DNA from: JBEVJC01 sp040510375
GTDB taxonomy: Bacteria; Bacteroidota; Bacteroidia; Chitinophagales; Chitinophagaceae
Length of the DNA: 64,000 nt
Direction of reading: 5' to 3'
Assembly (NCBI GenBank): GCA_040510375.1
Contig: JBEVJC010000017.1
Span: forward strand, 62,001-126,000
Shown here: positions 9,203 to 16,782 of the stretch, piece after piece
Layout of the letters: each line of letters starts with the position of its first letter
Position numbering within the stretch: position 1 is the stretch's first letter
Translations under genes and position numbers: made by a program
The notes under the pieces: generated by a model
The model's database searches: none
The model's input: the letters and a program-made list of their open reading frames with translations, nothing else
What the model was told of the DNA's origin: nothing

Positions 9203-9661
9203 ATGACACAATCCAAATTCAATCAGCCAATTACAAAATTATTTGCGCTGGTGGCGATTTGTTTCGCCTGTTTTGGCTTCAGCACAAATTTTGGTCTCGA
9301 CCGTTTTGAAATTTTCCTAAACAACAAACTCCTATTGAAACAGACAGTCAACCAGCCCCTTAATCTAAGGGTATTGCAGCTGGAGGAGGCAAAGCCTGAT
9401 GACCTGCTCCGTATCAATTATATTCATTGCATGAATAAAAGCAGCGGGACGGACAGGAATATTACCCTGGTAGATGAAAAAGGAAATACCCTGAAGACCT
9501 GGACATTCACCAATTCAAGTGGCAAGGATTTAAGTATGACAATTCCGGTTAAGGAGTTACTGCAACTGAAACGGGCCAATCCGAAAAATGTATTCAGTTT
9601 GTTTTATACGGCGAGGGAGCTTCCTAAAGGTGAAACACTTTCGAAGCTGAAGTTTGGGTGA
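9203..9661 (+). CDS. Small exported protein of unknown function
   Basis: 152 residues from the ATG at 9203 (MTQSKFNQPITKLFALVAICFACFGF...), which gives an N-terminal signal or anchor; the upstream in-frame start at 9152 adds nothing recognisable. The rest is a compact soluble domain with strand-like stretches (LNLRVLQLEEAKPDDLLRI, RNITLVDEKGNTLKTWTF, LFYTARELPKGE). No family was recognised. It is divergent from the LytS/LytTR operon and is followed by a clear terminator, so it is a monocistronic unit and a plausible target of that two-component system. Confidence 0.75.
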   Translation: MTQSKFNQPITKLFALVAICFACFGFSTNFGLDRFEIFLNNKLLLKQTVNQPLNLRVLQLEEAKPDDLLRINYIHCMNKSSGTDRNITLVDEKGNTLKTWTFTNSSGKDLSMTIPVKELLQLKRANPKNVFSLFYTARELPKGETLSKLKFG

Positions 9662-9702
9662 AGTGGAGGCATACGTGTTGAAAGAAAATAGAATATTTAT
9701 GG

Positions 9703-9741
9703 AATAGGCAGGTCAAGGTATATTGTCCTGCCTATTTTGTC
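9703..9741 (+). terminator. Intrinsic terminator after the small exported protein
   Basis: AATAGGCAGG (9703-9712) pairs with CCTGCCTATT (9727-9736) and runs into a short T tract. The position, 42 bases after the stop at 9661, fits. Confidence 0.75.
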
Positions 9742-9875
9742 ATATGACTATACTCTGTGAGAATTATATTAGTCTATTCCCTCAAAGCCACAGAACTATA
9801 TGTTTGGAAATCCGGCTCCCTGTTCGGTAGCTGCACTATATCCGTGAGATACTTTCCTTTTGTTAGAATCCCAGA

Positions 9876-9989
9876 ATGATGGGTCAACATGAACAGAAAG
9901 CCAAATCGCTGTATATGCCATCTGATTGGCTTGCGCTGTTACTGCTTGTGATTGTGCCGATTGGTTTGTTGTATTTACTGATTTATTGA
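9876..9989 (+). CDS. Putative 37-residue single-pass membrane micro-protein
   Basis: The ORF starts with a double ATG and encodes a short charged N-terminus (MMGQHEQKAKSLYMPSDW) and one strongly hydrophobic span (LALLLLVIVPIGLLYLLIY) that reaches the stop. It overlaps the end of the convergent Imm26-like gene by 15 bases. The charge/hydrophobic layout resembles small membrane-stress proteins or type I toxins, but no family was recognised and chance cannot be excluded. Confidence 0.35.
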   Translation: MMGQHEQKAKSLYMPSDWLALLLLVIVPIGLLYLLIY

Positions 9990-10478
9990 AAGAACTTTTA
10001 TAGAATTTAGCGTTCTTTCATAAAGCAATTTATTGTAGTCGTCTCCAATCCAATCCTGTAATCCATAATACGCCTTCAAAGCATTTTCGTAGCGAACAGG
10101 GGCTATTACATTTTGATAATCCAAACTATCAAATTCATCAATGCTACATCTTCTTAACTTCTTTCCTTTATAATCAGTTACAAAAATATTGTCTGGAGGT
10201 GTCCCAATTTTATTATACGGCAATTCAACACCCTTAACAGGCCTATCCCCTATAACTTTCCAATGTTTGTGGTACAATTTGGCATCCAAAGTGTATCCCA
10301 AAAATAATATTTTGCTACTCATTATTTTTTCAATGTCATAATCACCTTCTCCTTTTCGTTTCAGGTCAAAAACAATGATAAGTAATGTTGATTTATTAGG
10401 GAATGCAACAATTTGCCCAAAACCAACTTCATTTTCACTTATCGTAATTGTAAAAATATCACCAATTTTTAATTTCAT
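9975..10478 (-). CDS. Imm26-like immunity protein
   Basis: 167 residues from ATG 10478 (MKLKIGDIFTITISENEVGFGQIVAF). The opening, a short strand ending GDIF followed by GFGQIV, is the pattern of the Imm26 immunity family of polymorphic toxin systems; the later part (YNKIGTPPDNIFVTDYKGKKLRR) is consistent. A longer in-frame reading to 10571 runs into the tip of a decayed toxin gene, so the shorter start is chosen. The gene begins 40 bases after the stop of that toxin remnant, the standard toxin-immunity order. Base composition is clearly more AT-rich than genes outside the island. Confidence 0.6.
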   Translation of the reverse strand: MKLKIGDIFTITISENEVGFGQIVAFPNKSTLLIIVFDLKRKGEGDYDIEKIMSSKILFLGYTLDAKLYHKHWKVIGDRPVKGVELPYNKIGTPPDNIFVTDYKGKKLRRCSIDEFDSLDYQNVIAPVRYENALKAYYGLQDWIGDDYNKLLYERTLNSIKVLSINQ

Positions 10479-10518
10479 ACTCTTACTTCGTATCACGTTT
10501 CCCTGGATTTTTTTGATT

Positions 10519-10709
10519 CTATAGTTTCCCTTTGGGTTTCTTCTTGCCCTTGCACCTCCTCTCGAAATCAATTTGCTTTTGCTCTTTAACAGTTAAATCT
10601 TCCCATTGCCGTTATATTCATGACGATTATCCAGGCCTACAGCAGCCCTCGAACTACTCCCCACCATAGTCAACCCAAAGGGATAATAAGGCGATTCTTT
10701 TAATAACCA
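10519..10709 (-). pseudogene. Remnant of an Rhs/YD-repeat polymorphic toxin (core fragment joined to a toxin tip)
   Basis: The frame 10709-10593 reads WLLKESPYYPFGLTMVG then VGLDNRHEYNGNGK and stops. YPFGLTMVG followed by YNGNGK is the signature of the conserved Rhs core just before the variable toxin domain in Bacteroidota YD-repeat proteins. An overlapping frame, 10605-10519, continues as WEDLTVKEQKQIDFERR with a basic end (CKGKKKPKGKL), stopping 40 bases before the immunity gene. The two pieces are in different frames and the intervening core (normally LQ..GLEWYDYGARMYD) is absent, so this is a deletion scar, not a working toxin. Confidence 0.7.
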
Positions 10710-10721
10710 TCACCGCAACAT

Positions 10722-11273
10722 TCAGGTAGGCATCAGTCTAAACCAGTACTCTTCATCGATTTCACAGCCTCCATTGACTGCGTTACCATCAGTCAAAACG
10801 CTGTACCGACCTAGCATGGAAATTTTCTCAAAACTATTATTTGGATACAATTTGAAATAATCACGATCATATGTGTACGTCATACTCGGTTTAAAGACCC
10901 ATGCCCCCGCGACTAATTTCCCTCTAACTATTCTGACAGATCCAAAAACAATACTGCTACTATCCATTCTTTGAAGGACAAGTAGCAGGCATTCAGTTTT
11001 TTCCTTGTTAAAAAAAACAGATTCGTCAATCCGATTGGACACTATAGATTGTAAACCAAAGTACTTCTTATTAGTTTTCAAAACTTCAAATGTGTCAAGA
11101 AACCTTGACATTACATCTTTATATGCTTTCTCTGATCTGCGAATTCCCATTTTTTTATTGAAACACTTGTTCTTTTCTTGAATGACGTTACTTTTCTGGC
11201 CATTCAAATCGCACGAAAACAATGTAACAATCATCACGATAATAAGGGCAACAACATACTTTTGATACTCCAT
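10722..11273 (-). CDS. Small lipoprotein of unknown function in the immunity island
   Basis: 183 residues with a lipoprotein-type N-terminus (VVALIIVMIVTLFSC, Cys about residue 21). The body is a mixed alpha/beta domain ending GGCEIDEEYWFRLMPT, with Cys pairs that could form disulfides in the periplasm. No family was recognised. Its stop lies 12 bases from the Rhs remnant and the AT-rich composition matches the rest of the island, suggesting it is orphan immunity or toxin-associated cargo. Confidence 0.7.
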   Translation of the reverse strand: MEYQKYVVALIIVMIVTLFSCDLNGQKSNVIQEKNKCFNKKMGIRRSEKAYKDVMSRFLDTFEVLKTNKKYFGLQSIVSNRIDESVFFNKEKTECLLLVLQRMDSSSIVFGSVRIVRGKLVAGAWVFKPSMTYTYDRDYFKLYPNNSFEKISMLGRYSVLTDGNAVNGGCEIDEEYWFRLMPT

Positions 11274-11412
11274 TTATAACGAATTTTCATTTTAAAATGC
11301 TTTTTTTAAGGGCCAACAGCTGGCCGTCGCTCTGACGCTTTGGGCACCGAATATCCGATGTCATAAAGAAGGACATAAACATAAAATAATATACATAAAT
11401 AGCATCAATACC

Positions 11413-11742
11413 TTATTGGATTATCTTCTCAACATCCCATCCATCATAAGAAAATACATTGCAGTATTCGGCAAGTTCGTTAAAAGCGACGTTTCTCTTG
11501 TGCAATTTCTCGGGACTAAGTTTCTCCACCTTACTTACATAAAGTTGATACACGCCATTTTCCATTTCTTCCACTGCTTCAAGGTTATAATCGTGTGAAC
11601 GTAATTCATCGTATACCTTTTTAAGATTATCCCTTCTTCTGTCCAAAAAATAAAACCCCCATTTAAGTTCATTATTAATAGGCATGCCGTTACTTCCCAT
11701 TTTCTCAAACATAGAGATAACACTTTTTAAATTTGCATTCAT
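11413..11742 (-). CDS. RraB-like (ribonuclease E inhibitor B fold) protein
   Basis: 109 residues. The layout matches the RraB family: a ferredoxin-like half with WGFYFLDRRRDNLKKVYDEL, the middle NGVYQLYVSKVEKLSPEKL, and the terminal ELAEYCNVFSYDGWDVEK, where YDGW is the family hallmark. RraB proteins bind RNase E in enterobacteria; in Bacteroidota such stand-alone copies often sit among immunity genes. It shares an ATGA stop/start overlap with the Imm44-like gene upstream, so the two are translationally coupled. A role as immunity protein is inferred from context. Confidence 0.6.
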   Translation of the reverse strand: MNANLKSVISMFEKMGSNGMPINNELKWGFYFLDRRRDNLKKVYDELRSHDYNLEAVEEMENGVYQLYVSKVEKLSPEKLHKRNVAFNELAEYCNVFSYDGWDVEKIIQ

Positions 11743-12143
11743 ATAGGACTATTTCCATTTTCCTTTTCAGCTATAGCGGTAACATCATCGATTATTTTTT
11801 GAAATGAAAAGTCCTTGATTCTTCTATCCTCTTTTAGCTTTTGCAATGAAATAATTAAAGCATCAAAAAAAAGAATTTTACCTGTTCTTACGTGGCCTGC
11901 CTTAAATTTCTCATGGTCGATGGGAACTTCAATGTCTGTTTCTTTGGTTCGTGCATTATATTTAAATGTACCTTCCATACCGTCCTTAAAGACAATCATA
12001 ATTACATCCCAACTCTCAATAGAGCTGCCATAATCCCTTTTTTCTATTACGGCGTTTACCGACTGCTCCACTTCATGTAAAACCTTTCTAAAAAAACCAT
12101 CATCTATGTCATAGTCTATCCTGCCACTTATCCATAATTTCAT
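11739..12143 (-). CDS. Imm44-like immunity protein
   Basis: 134 residues from ATG 12143 (MKLWISGRIDYDIDDGFFRK); a TTG-initiated extension to 12170 is less likely. The opening 'MKLW.SG.ID' followed by VEQSVNAVIEKRDYG and the C-terminal block TGKILFFDALIISLQKLKEDRRIKDF resemble the Imm44 immunity family. It is the first gene of a coupled pair with the RraB-like gene (ATGA overlap). No intact cognate toxin is present upstream, so it would be an orphan immunity gene. Confidence 0.55.
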   Translation of the reverse strand: MKLWISGRIDYDIDDGFFRKVLHEVEQSVNAVIEKRDYGSSIESWDVIMIVFKDGMEGTFKYNARTKETDIEVPIDHEKFKAGHVRTGKILFFDALIISLQKLKEDRRIKDFSFQKIIDDVTAIAEKENGNSPI

Positions 12144-12398
12144 TAGTAATTGCTTTGGTTTAGACCTCAATGAAAATACTAATTTAAAGACTCAGAAGTT
12201 AAAATATACCCACCAGCTCTTTTTATTTTTTTACATGCAACAGAGCCGTTTCGCAAATTCGTTAAACAACCCCTTCTCCTGTTTGTGCAAAGTATCAATT
12301 AGTTTCTGAAGCCCCCGAACAGGCCTGTAAAGAAAAGGAATCTGCCACGAAGACCTTGATCAGCGGACTGCACCCAGGGCCCAGCACCAGATATTTTT

Positions 12399-12755
12399 TC
12401 ACACATTTATGAAAAGCAACATTCCAATTACAATAGCAGAAATGATATAAAATGGAACCAAATATTTATTTCTTTGAACATAAGTAGTCCGATGCCTCAG
12501 TAACTTCCACTTTCTAGTATTTCTTTCAAAAAGAATGAATAGTAAGAGCATTATCAATCCAATTCCAAGAAATTTTGCGTTGCGGAAAATCTTCAAATTA
12601 AAACAAAGTTGCAAAATTACAATCACGGTAAAGCAAGTTGTCAGAGTTATAATCTGATTTGCCCGATAAATATATCCCCGTCCAGATTTAAAGTACTTAG
12701 TTTTATAAAGCATGTAAATAAGAGAGTACTGTATCTTTTCAATAATATTAATCAT
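12399..12755 (-). CDS. Small membrane protein, unknown function
   Basis: 118 residues with three hydrophobic segments: LTTCFTVIVILQLCFNL, FLGIGLIMLLLFILF and YLVPFYIISAIVIGMLLFINV. A basic loop lies between the second and third. No family was recognised. It starts 12 bases after the stop of the lipoprotein gene at 12768 and is probably co-transcribed with it. AT-rich like the rest of the island; the pairing with a lipoprotein could mean membrane-acting immunity, which is only a guess. Confidence 0.6.
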   Translation of the reverse strand: MINIIEKIQYSLIYMLYKTKYFKSGRGYIYRANQIITLTTCFTVIVILQLCFNLKIFRNAKFLGIGLIMLLLFILFERNTRKWKLLRHRTTYVQRNKYLVPFYIISAIVIGMLLFINV

Positions 12756-12767
12756 AACTAAATCTTA

Positions 12768-13613
12768 TTACCATACGGCGTAGTCATTTATTCCTAAGAA
12801 GATTTCACCAACAATTACAATTCCTATACCCACAGGGCCAGAAGGAAGAATGGGACGCTTTGCACCCTTCCTGGTTTGTCTTAAAATTTCATTCCAGCTA
12901 ACTGAGTCAATCCCAGCAGCAACCGAACTATAAATTTTAAAATCCAACTCCCCATCCAGAAGCTGCAATATATCCTCCAGTTCTTTTCGCTTCCATGAGT
13001 TTTCTTCGTAAAGACCTGGGATCAGATACCGGAATTTCCGATACGATCCTTCTGTCGCCACCTCAAACGATATTGTTGTAGGCGAGTGAAGGGAATTACT
13101 ATCATCCGGATGTCTTGTCCGTGGCTGATGTAACAATTTATTTTCCATGACTTTTTTAACAAGTCCCTCCCATCCGTTCCTGGGAACAATATTTCGCCTT
13201 TTGGATATCACCGTATAGTAAACGGTGTCTCCCTTATATTCCCCGGTAACTTTTCTAACCTCACCGTTCCAGCCAGAATTTGTCTTTTTAATTACCAGGT
13301 ATTTGATAGAATCACTTGTCAGTGGATAAGCGATTTCAACCCGGATTTGTAACGAATCAAACCCCCGGGTGATATGGTCCAGTTTAATCTTATCTGTAAA
13401 TACAGCCTCCGCCTCTTTTACTTTTATAGAATCCCGTTCATCTGGCCTATGTATATAATTTGAAAGTGAATCTGGTTCGGGAGGGAATGCAACCATGGTT
13501 ACCAGACTATCCCGATTATCCCTGTTCCCTGCCTTGTCCATCCATTGTTGGTTGTTGCAATTCGAAAAACAAGATGAAAATAAAAAAGTTAAAACTGATG
13601 TTAACAACCGCAT
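12768..13613 (-). CDS. Putative lipoprotein, paralogue of the gene at 13714
   Basis: 281 residues. The N-terminus (MRLLTSVLTFLFSSCFSNC) is a lipoprotein-type signal with two candidate Cys. A central domain shared with the neighbouring gene is recognised from ITRGFDSLQIRVEIAY, IKYLVIKKTNSGWNGEV and IVPRNGWEGLVKKV. A hydrophobic C-terminal patch (GPVGIGIVIVGEIFLGI) is extra. Family and function are unrecognised. It forms an apparent operon with the small membrane protein downstream. Confidence 0.7.
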   Translation of the reverse strand: MRLLTSVLTFLFSSCFSNCNNQQWMDKAGNRDNRDSLVTMVAFPPEPDSLSNYIHRPDERDSIKVKEAEAVFTDKIKLDHITRGFDSLQIRVEIAYPLTSDSIKYLVIKKTNSGWNGEVRKVTGEYKGDTVYYTVISKRRNIVPRNGWEGLVKKVMENKLLHQPRTRHPDDSNSLHSPTTISFEVATEGSYRKFRYLIPGLYEENSWKRKELEDILQLLDGELDFKIYSSVAAGIDSVSWNEILRQTRKGAKRPILPSGPVGIGIVIVGEIFLGINDYAVW

Positions 13614-13713
13614 GATAGACTCTATTTATTTATCTAATATTCGTCATCTCTGCAACCTTGGTAAAGCCATATTCTGACCCTGCATGGAAACGCTATGAGA
13701 TCTTCTTGCAGCT

Positions 13714-14373
13714 TCAAAACTGGCGACCATAGTACTGATAGCTGGGAAAATCAAATTCAGACTGAGTTATATTTAAAAACTCATCGATGTTATTCGCCTG
13801 CCACCATCGATCTGCAAAGGATGTCGGACTGGTATAAGAATAAAACCTATACTTTTCTTCATTAGAAATTTCAACTGACACCCCATTACCGTCTAGAATA
13901 TCCACACCATTACCTGAGAGAGCTGACATATCTGCTAAGTCCATAATTTTTAACCTCTTCAAATCCCCATAAATATTTTTCCAACCTGATTTCGGCGCAA
14001 TCGGGGAACTGACATATACAATACTATCTATAAGTTTTGAAGTTTTTTTATCTCTTTGCAAAACGTATGTAAATATTTGGCCGGCCCATTTATCCGACAT
14101 TCTTTTCAATACTAATAATTGGCTGGTGTCATTAAAGGACTGTGAATACCATACTCTTATTTGTAAACCGTTAAATCCACTATCAATGTTTTCCAATTTT
14201 AGTTTACCGGTCAGGATCCTCGTAACGTTATACACAAAAGAGTTTTCCCCTCCATATATATCCCTTACCAAGTGGACTTTAGATGGGAAGTTATTTTCTT
14301 TAGAATTGTCATTTTTTGATTTACAGGAATTGAAAGTTAAACCAGCAGCAAACAAAATCAAATAGGTTCTCAT
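13714..14373 (-). CDS. Putative lipoprotein, paralogue of the gene at 12768
   Basis: 219 residues from ATG 14373 (MRTYLILFAAGLTFNSCKSKN), which gives a clean signal and lipobox-like NSC; the longer reading to 14433 would not. The shared domain shows IDSGFNGLQIRVWYSQ, QLLVLKRMSDKWAGQI and IAPKSGWKNIYGDL, aligning in order with its neighbour. The C-terminal region (EFDFPSYQYYGRQF) parallels ELDFKIYSSV there. No known family was recognised. A tandem duplication within the accessory island is inferred. Confidence 0.7.
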   Translation of the reverse strand: MRTYLILFAAGLTFNSCKSKNDNSKENNFPSKVHLVRDIYGGENSFVYNVTRILTGKLKLENIDSGFNGLQIRVWYSQSFNDTSQLLVLKRMSDKWAGQIFTYVLQRDKKTSKLIDSIVYVSSPIAPKSGWKNIYGDLKRLKIMDLADMSALSGNGVDILDGNGVSVEISNEEKYRFYSYTSPTSFADRWWQANNIDEFLNITQSEFDFPSYQYYGRQF

Positions 14374-14481
14374 ATTATTTACCATAGCGAATTTCATTGA
14401 AGTGAGGTTTTCCGTGAGAATATCGAAAGTCAACCTGAATGAGTCGTTGATCTAATATACAAAAAAGGCATTATTTAAAAC

Positions 14482-14535
14482 GATCCCGCCGTACGTACAC
14501 AGCATGAGTCTATACTATGTACGTCCGGCGGGATC
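14482..14535 (-). terminator. Long inverted repeat acting as terminator of the aldo/keto reductase gene
   Basis: An 18-bp arm at 14482-14499 (GATCCCGCCGTACGTACA) pairs with 14518-14535 with a single mismatch around an 18-base loop. Read on the minus strand it is followed by TTTTAAATAAT. It lies 54 bases after the reductase stop at 14589. The stem is unusually long for a simple terminator. Confidence 0.6.
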
Positions 14536-14588
14536 AAAAAAGGAAGGACTTTATTTATTCATTGCAAATGCGTCAACAGGTTATGCCG

Positions 14589-15611
14589 CTACCCGGCCTT
14601 CCGGTCCGCCCCTGTTCTTTCCAGCATCCAGCCGGGATATTCTTCCGGAAGTTTACTGATTGTATCCAGGTTCGCGAGCTCGGCTTCTGTGAAATTGAAT
14701 TCAATCGATTTCAGGTTATCATTGAGCTGCTCCATTTTATTAGCTCCGATGATTACGCTGGTTACGGCGGGATGGCGCAATAGCCAGGCCAGTGCCAGCT
14801 GCGCCACTGTCGCATTTTTTTCTTTTGCCATTGGTTCCAGCGCTTCTATTATAGTATATGCCCGGTCTTTATTCAGCGGAGGAAAATCAAAATCCTTACC
14901 CCTTCTCCCCTCTTCACCCGTTGCATTACGATGGTATTTACCACTAAGAAAACCTCCCGCTAACGGACTCCAGACCAATAGCCCCACCTGCTGGTCTTTT
15001 AACAACGGGATCAATTCCCGTTCAAGATCGCGGCTTGCAATGGTATAGTGTGCCTGTAACGAAACGAATTTTTCCTTGTGATTGTATGTCGAATAAGCGA
15101 GTCCCTTCATCAATTGCCAGGCAGCTACATTACTGGCACCAATGTACCGCACCTTGCCACTACGCACCAGGTCGTCCAGTACTCGTATTGTTTCTTCAAT
15201 CGGCGTCAGCGGGTCGTAACTGTGGATCTGGTACAGATCGATATAATCCGTTTTCAAACGTTTCAGGCTCCCTTCCACCTGCTGTATGATATGTTTGCGT
15301 GTAAGTCCTTTATCGTTGGGGCCCTGGCCCATTACACCACGCACTTTCGTAGCCAGCACGATTTCATCCCTGCTTATTCCAAGATTTCGGATCGCCTGAC
15401 CGGTTAGTTCCTCAGAGAGGCCCTCCGAATACACATTTGCTGTATCAATGAAATTGATTCCTGCGTCGATTGATTTTTTTAGCAGTTCGTCAACTGCCTG
15501 CTGTCCGAGAGTCCCGATTACTTTAAAAAAGCCCAGACCACCAAAGGTCATTGTGCCCAGACATAATTCGGAGACTTTAAGCCCCGTATTACCTAAGAGA
15601 TTGTACTTCAT
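14589..15611 (-). CDS. NADP(H)-dependent aldo/keto reductase
   Basis: 340 residues with a full TIM-barrel AKR signature: opening LGNTGLKVSELCLGTMTFG, catalytic Asp and Tyr in NFIDTANVYSEG, Lys in IVLATKVRG and His in LYQIHSYDPLTP. NADP-binding features are SVIIGANKMEQL and the preceding LAWLLRHPAV. The protein is cytosolic; substrate range cannot be assigned, though close relatives reduce a broad set of aldehydes. It is monocistronic, with a -7-like element upstream and a strong terminator downstream. Confidence 0.94.
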   Translation of the reverse strand: MKYNLLGNTGLKVSELCLGTMTFGGLGFFKVIGTLGQQAVDELLKKSIDAGINFIDTANVYSEGLSEELTGQAIRNLGISRDEIVLATKVRGVMGQGPNDKGLTRKHIIQQVEGSLKRLKTDYIDLYQIHSYDPLTPIEETIRVLDDLVRSGKVRYIGASNVAAWQLMKGLAYSTYNHKEKFVSLQAHYTIASRDLERELIPLLKDQQVGLLVWSPLAGGFLSGKYHRNATGEEGRRGKDFDFPPLNKDRAYTIIEALEPMAKEKNATVAQLALAWLLRHPAVTSVIIGANKMEQLNDNLKSIEFNFTEAELANLDTISKLPEEYPGWMLERTGADRKAG

Positions 15612-15643
15612 ATTGAATTTTTTGACTTGTTATTTTGTTATTG

Positions 15644-15651
15644 CAAAATTA
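15644..15651 (-). promoter_or_regulatory. Candidate -7 element for the aldo/keto reductase gene
   Basis: The minus strand reads TAATTTTG, matching TAnnTTTG, 32 bases before the ATG at 15611. No TTG is seen at the ideal spacing. Confidence 0.35.
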
Positions 15652-15784
15652 ATGAGCATCCAAAAGATGCTATCGCGGCAACAAAATATTAATCATAAAA
15701 TTCAACTGTTTGTTTGGGTTAGACAAGTATATGAAATAGGAGAACCCCTTAAAAACTTGTTATTTAAGTTTGGGACTTTAACAC

Positions 15785-16674
15785 TTATAACCAGATCGAC
15801 TCCTCGGTCCATTTTGGTGGAAAACCAAGCTTTCCAATGTGAATAAAACTATTTTCCCAAAACAATTGTATAGCTTTTCTCTTAAAGCTGGAAATGGGAT
15901 TTATTTTGCGAATTAGAAATTGCATACAGCAAATCGAAGCGTACAAACTACTCCTGTCTAAATTATTGGCATCACTCAGAAACTGATGTCTTCTGCGTGA
16001 TGGCATGATCGGATCATGTGGGACTGATCGATAAACGACCCGCCCATGATGAGCGCAACGATTTCGTAGATTTGTAAACGTATGTAACCAAGACACCAAG
16101 ATGTTATCAGGTAACCCGAAATGCAAGCATATACGTTGTTTTTCTTCCCGTGCCTGTAAATGTTCGAAAATTTTTGAAACAGTGCCGAATGTCAAAAATT
16201 CCATGATCATCCACGACGGGAAAAGTCTGGAGTTATCATATATTTTCTTGTAGGCTCGGGTCGCAGCATCATTCGGATAAGCGTATTCATCTTCTATTAC
16301 CATTATGAACGAATCATAGTCAAAAGCCGGCCCGAAAAATAACGGTGACAGATACCAATGTGGACCGTGTACCTCGCACATTGCATTTGAAATTAGCGCT
16401 TTAAAAGCTACTTCGATAACCTCAAGTCCATCCAAAAGTAACAGCTTAAGTTCTCTATCAAACTGGTAAAGCGTTGTAACCTGGCGAAAGCTTGTGTTGG
16501 GAATAAAAGCAAGATTGACATCTTTAAAACTATATGTGTACTTTTAAAACGATGATAACTAACGTGGGATAACCAATTCCCCGCTTCATTTTCATCTTCA
16601 AAAGATAATCCCTTTGATTTTAGTAAAATTAGTTGGTCTGAAACTGCCAGCGGAGGTTGGTTAAACGTGGTCAT
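15785..16674 (-). pseudogene. Abi-family (AbiD/AbiF-like, HEPN) abortive-infection gene interrupted by one frameshift
   Basis: The first ORF (16674-16408) opens FNQPPLAVSDQLILLKSKGL and NWLSHVSYHRFK, the Abi-family start. From about 16547 the correct reading moves to the frame that continues as YTYSFKDVNLAF, TTLYQFDRELKLLLLDGLEV and on to 15785. The C-terminal part holds the HEPN motif TNLRNRCAHHGRVVYR, with Arg and His intact. The joined length of about 296 residues is normal for the family. A single-base change near 16540-16550, in a CGTTTTAAAAG run, accounts for the break. It could be real decay, phase variation, slippage, or an assembly error. It lies 108 bp downstream of the helicase gene, on the same strand. 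Confidence 0.8.
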
Positions 16675-16782
16675 ACAAAAAAATAGCCCGCCAGATTTGC
16701 CCTTGAATCAGAGGGGTGGCAGACTTTATTACCGTAAAAGTAAAACTTTCAGTTTCGAAAACCAAGGGTTTTTTACCGTCGT

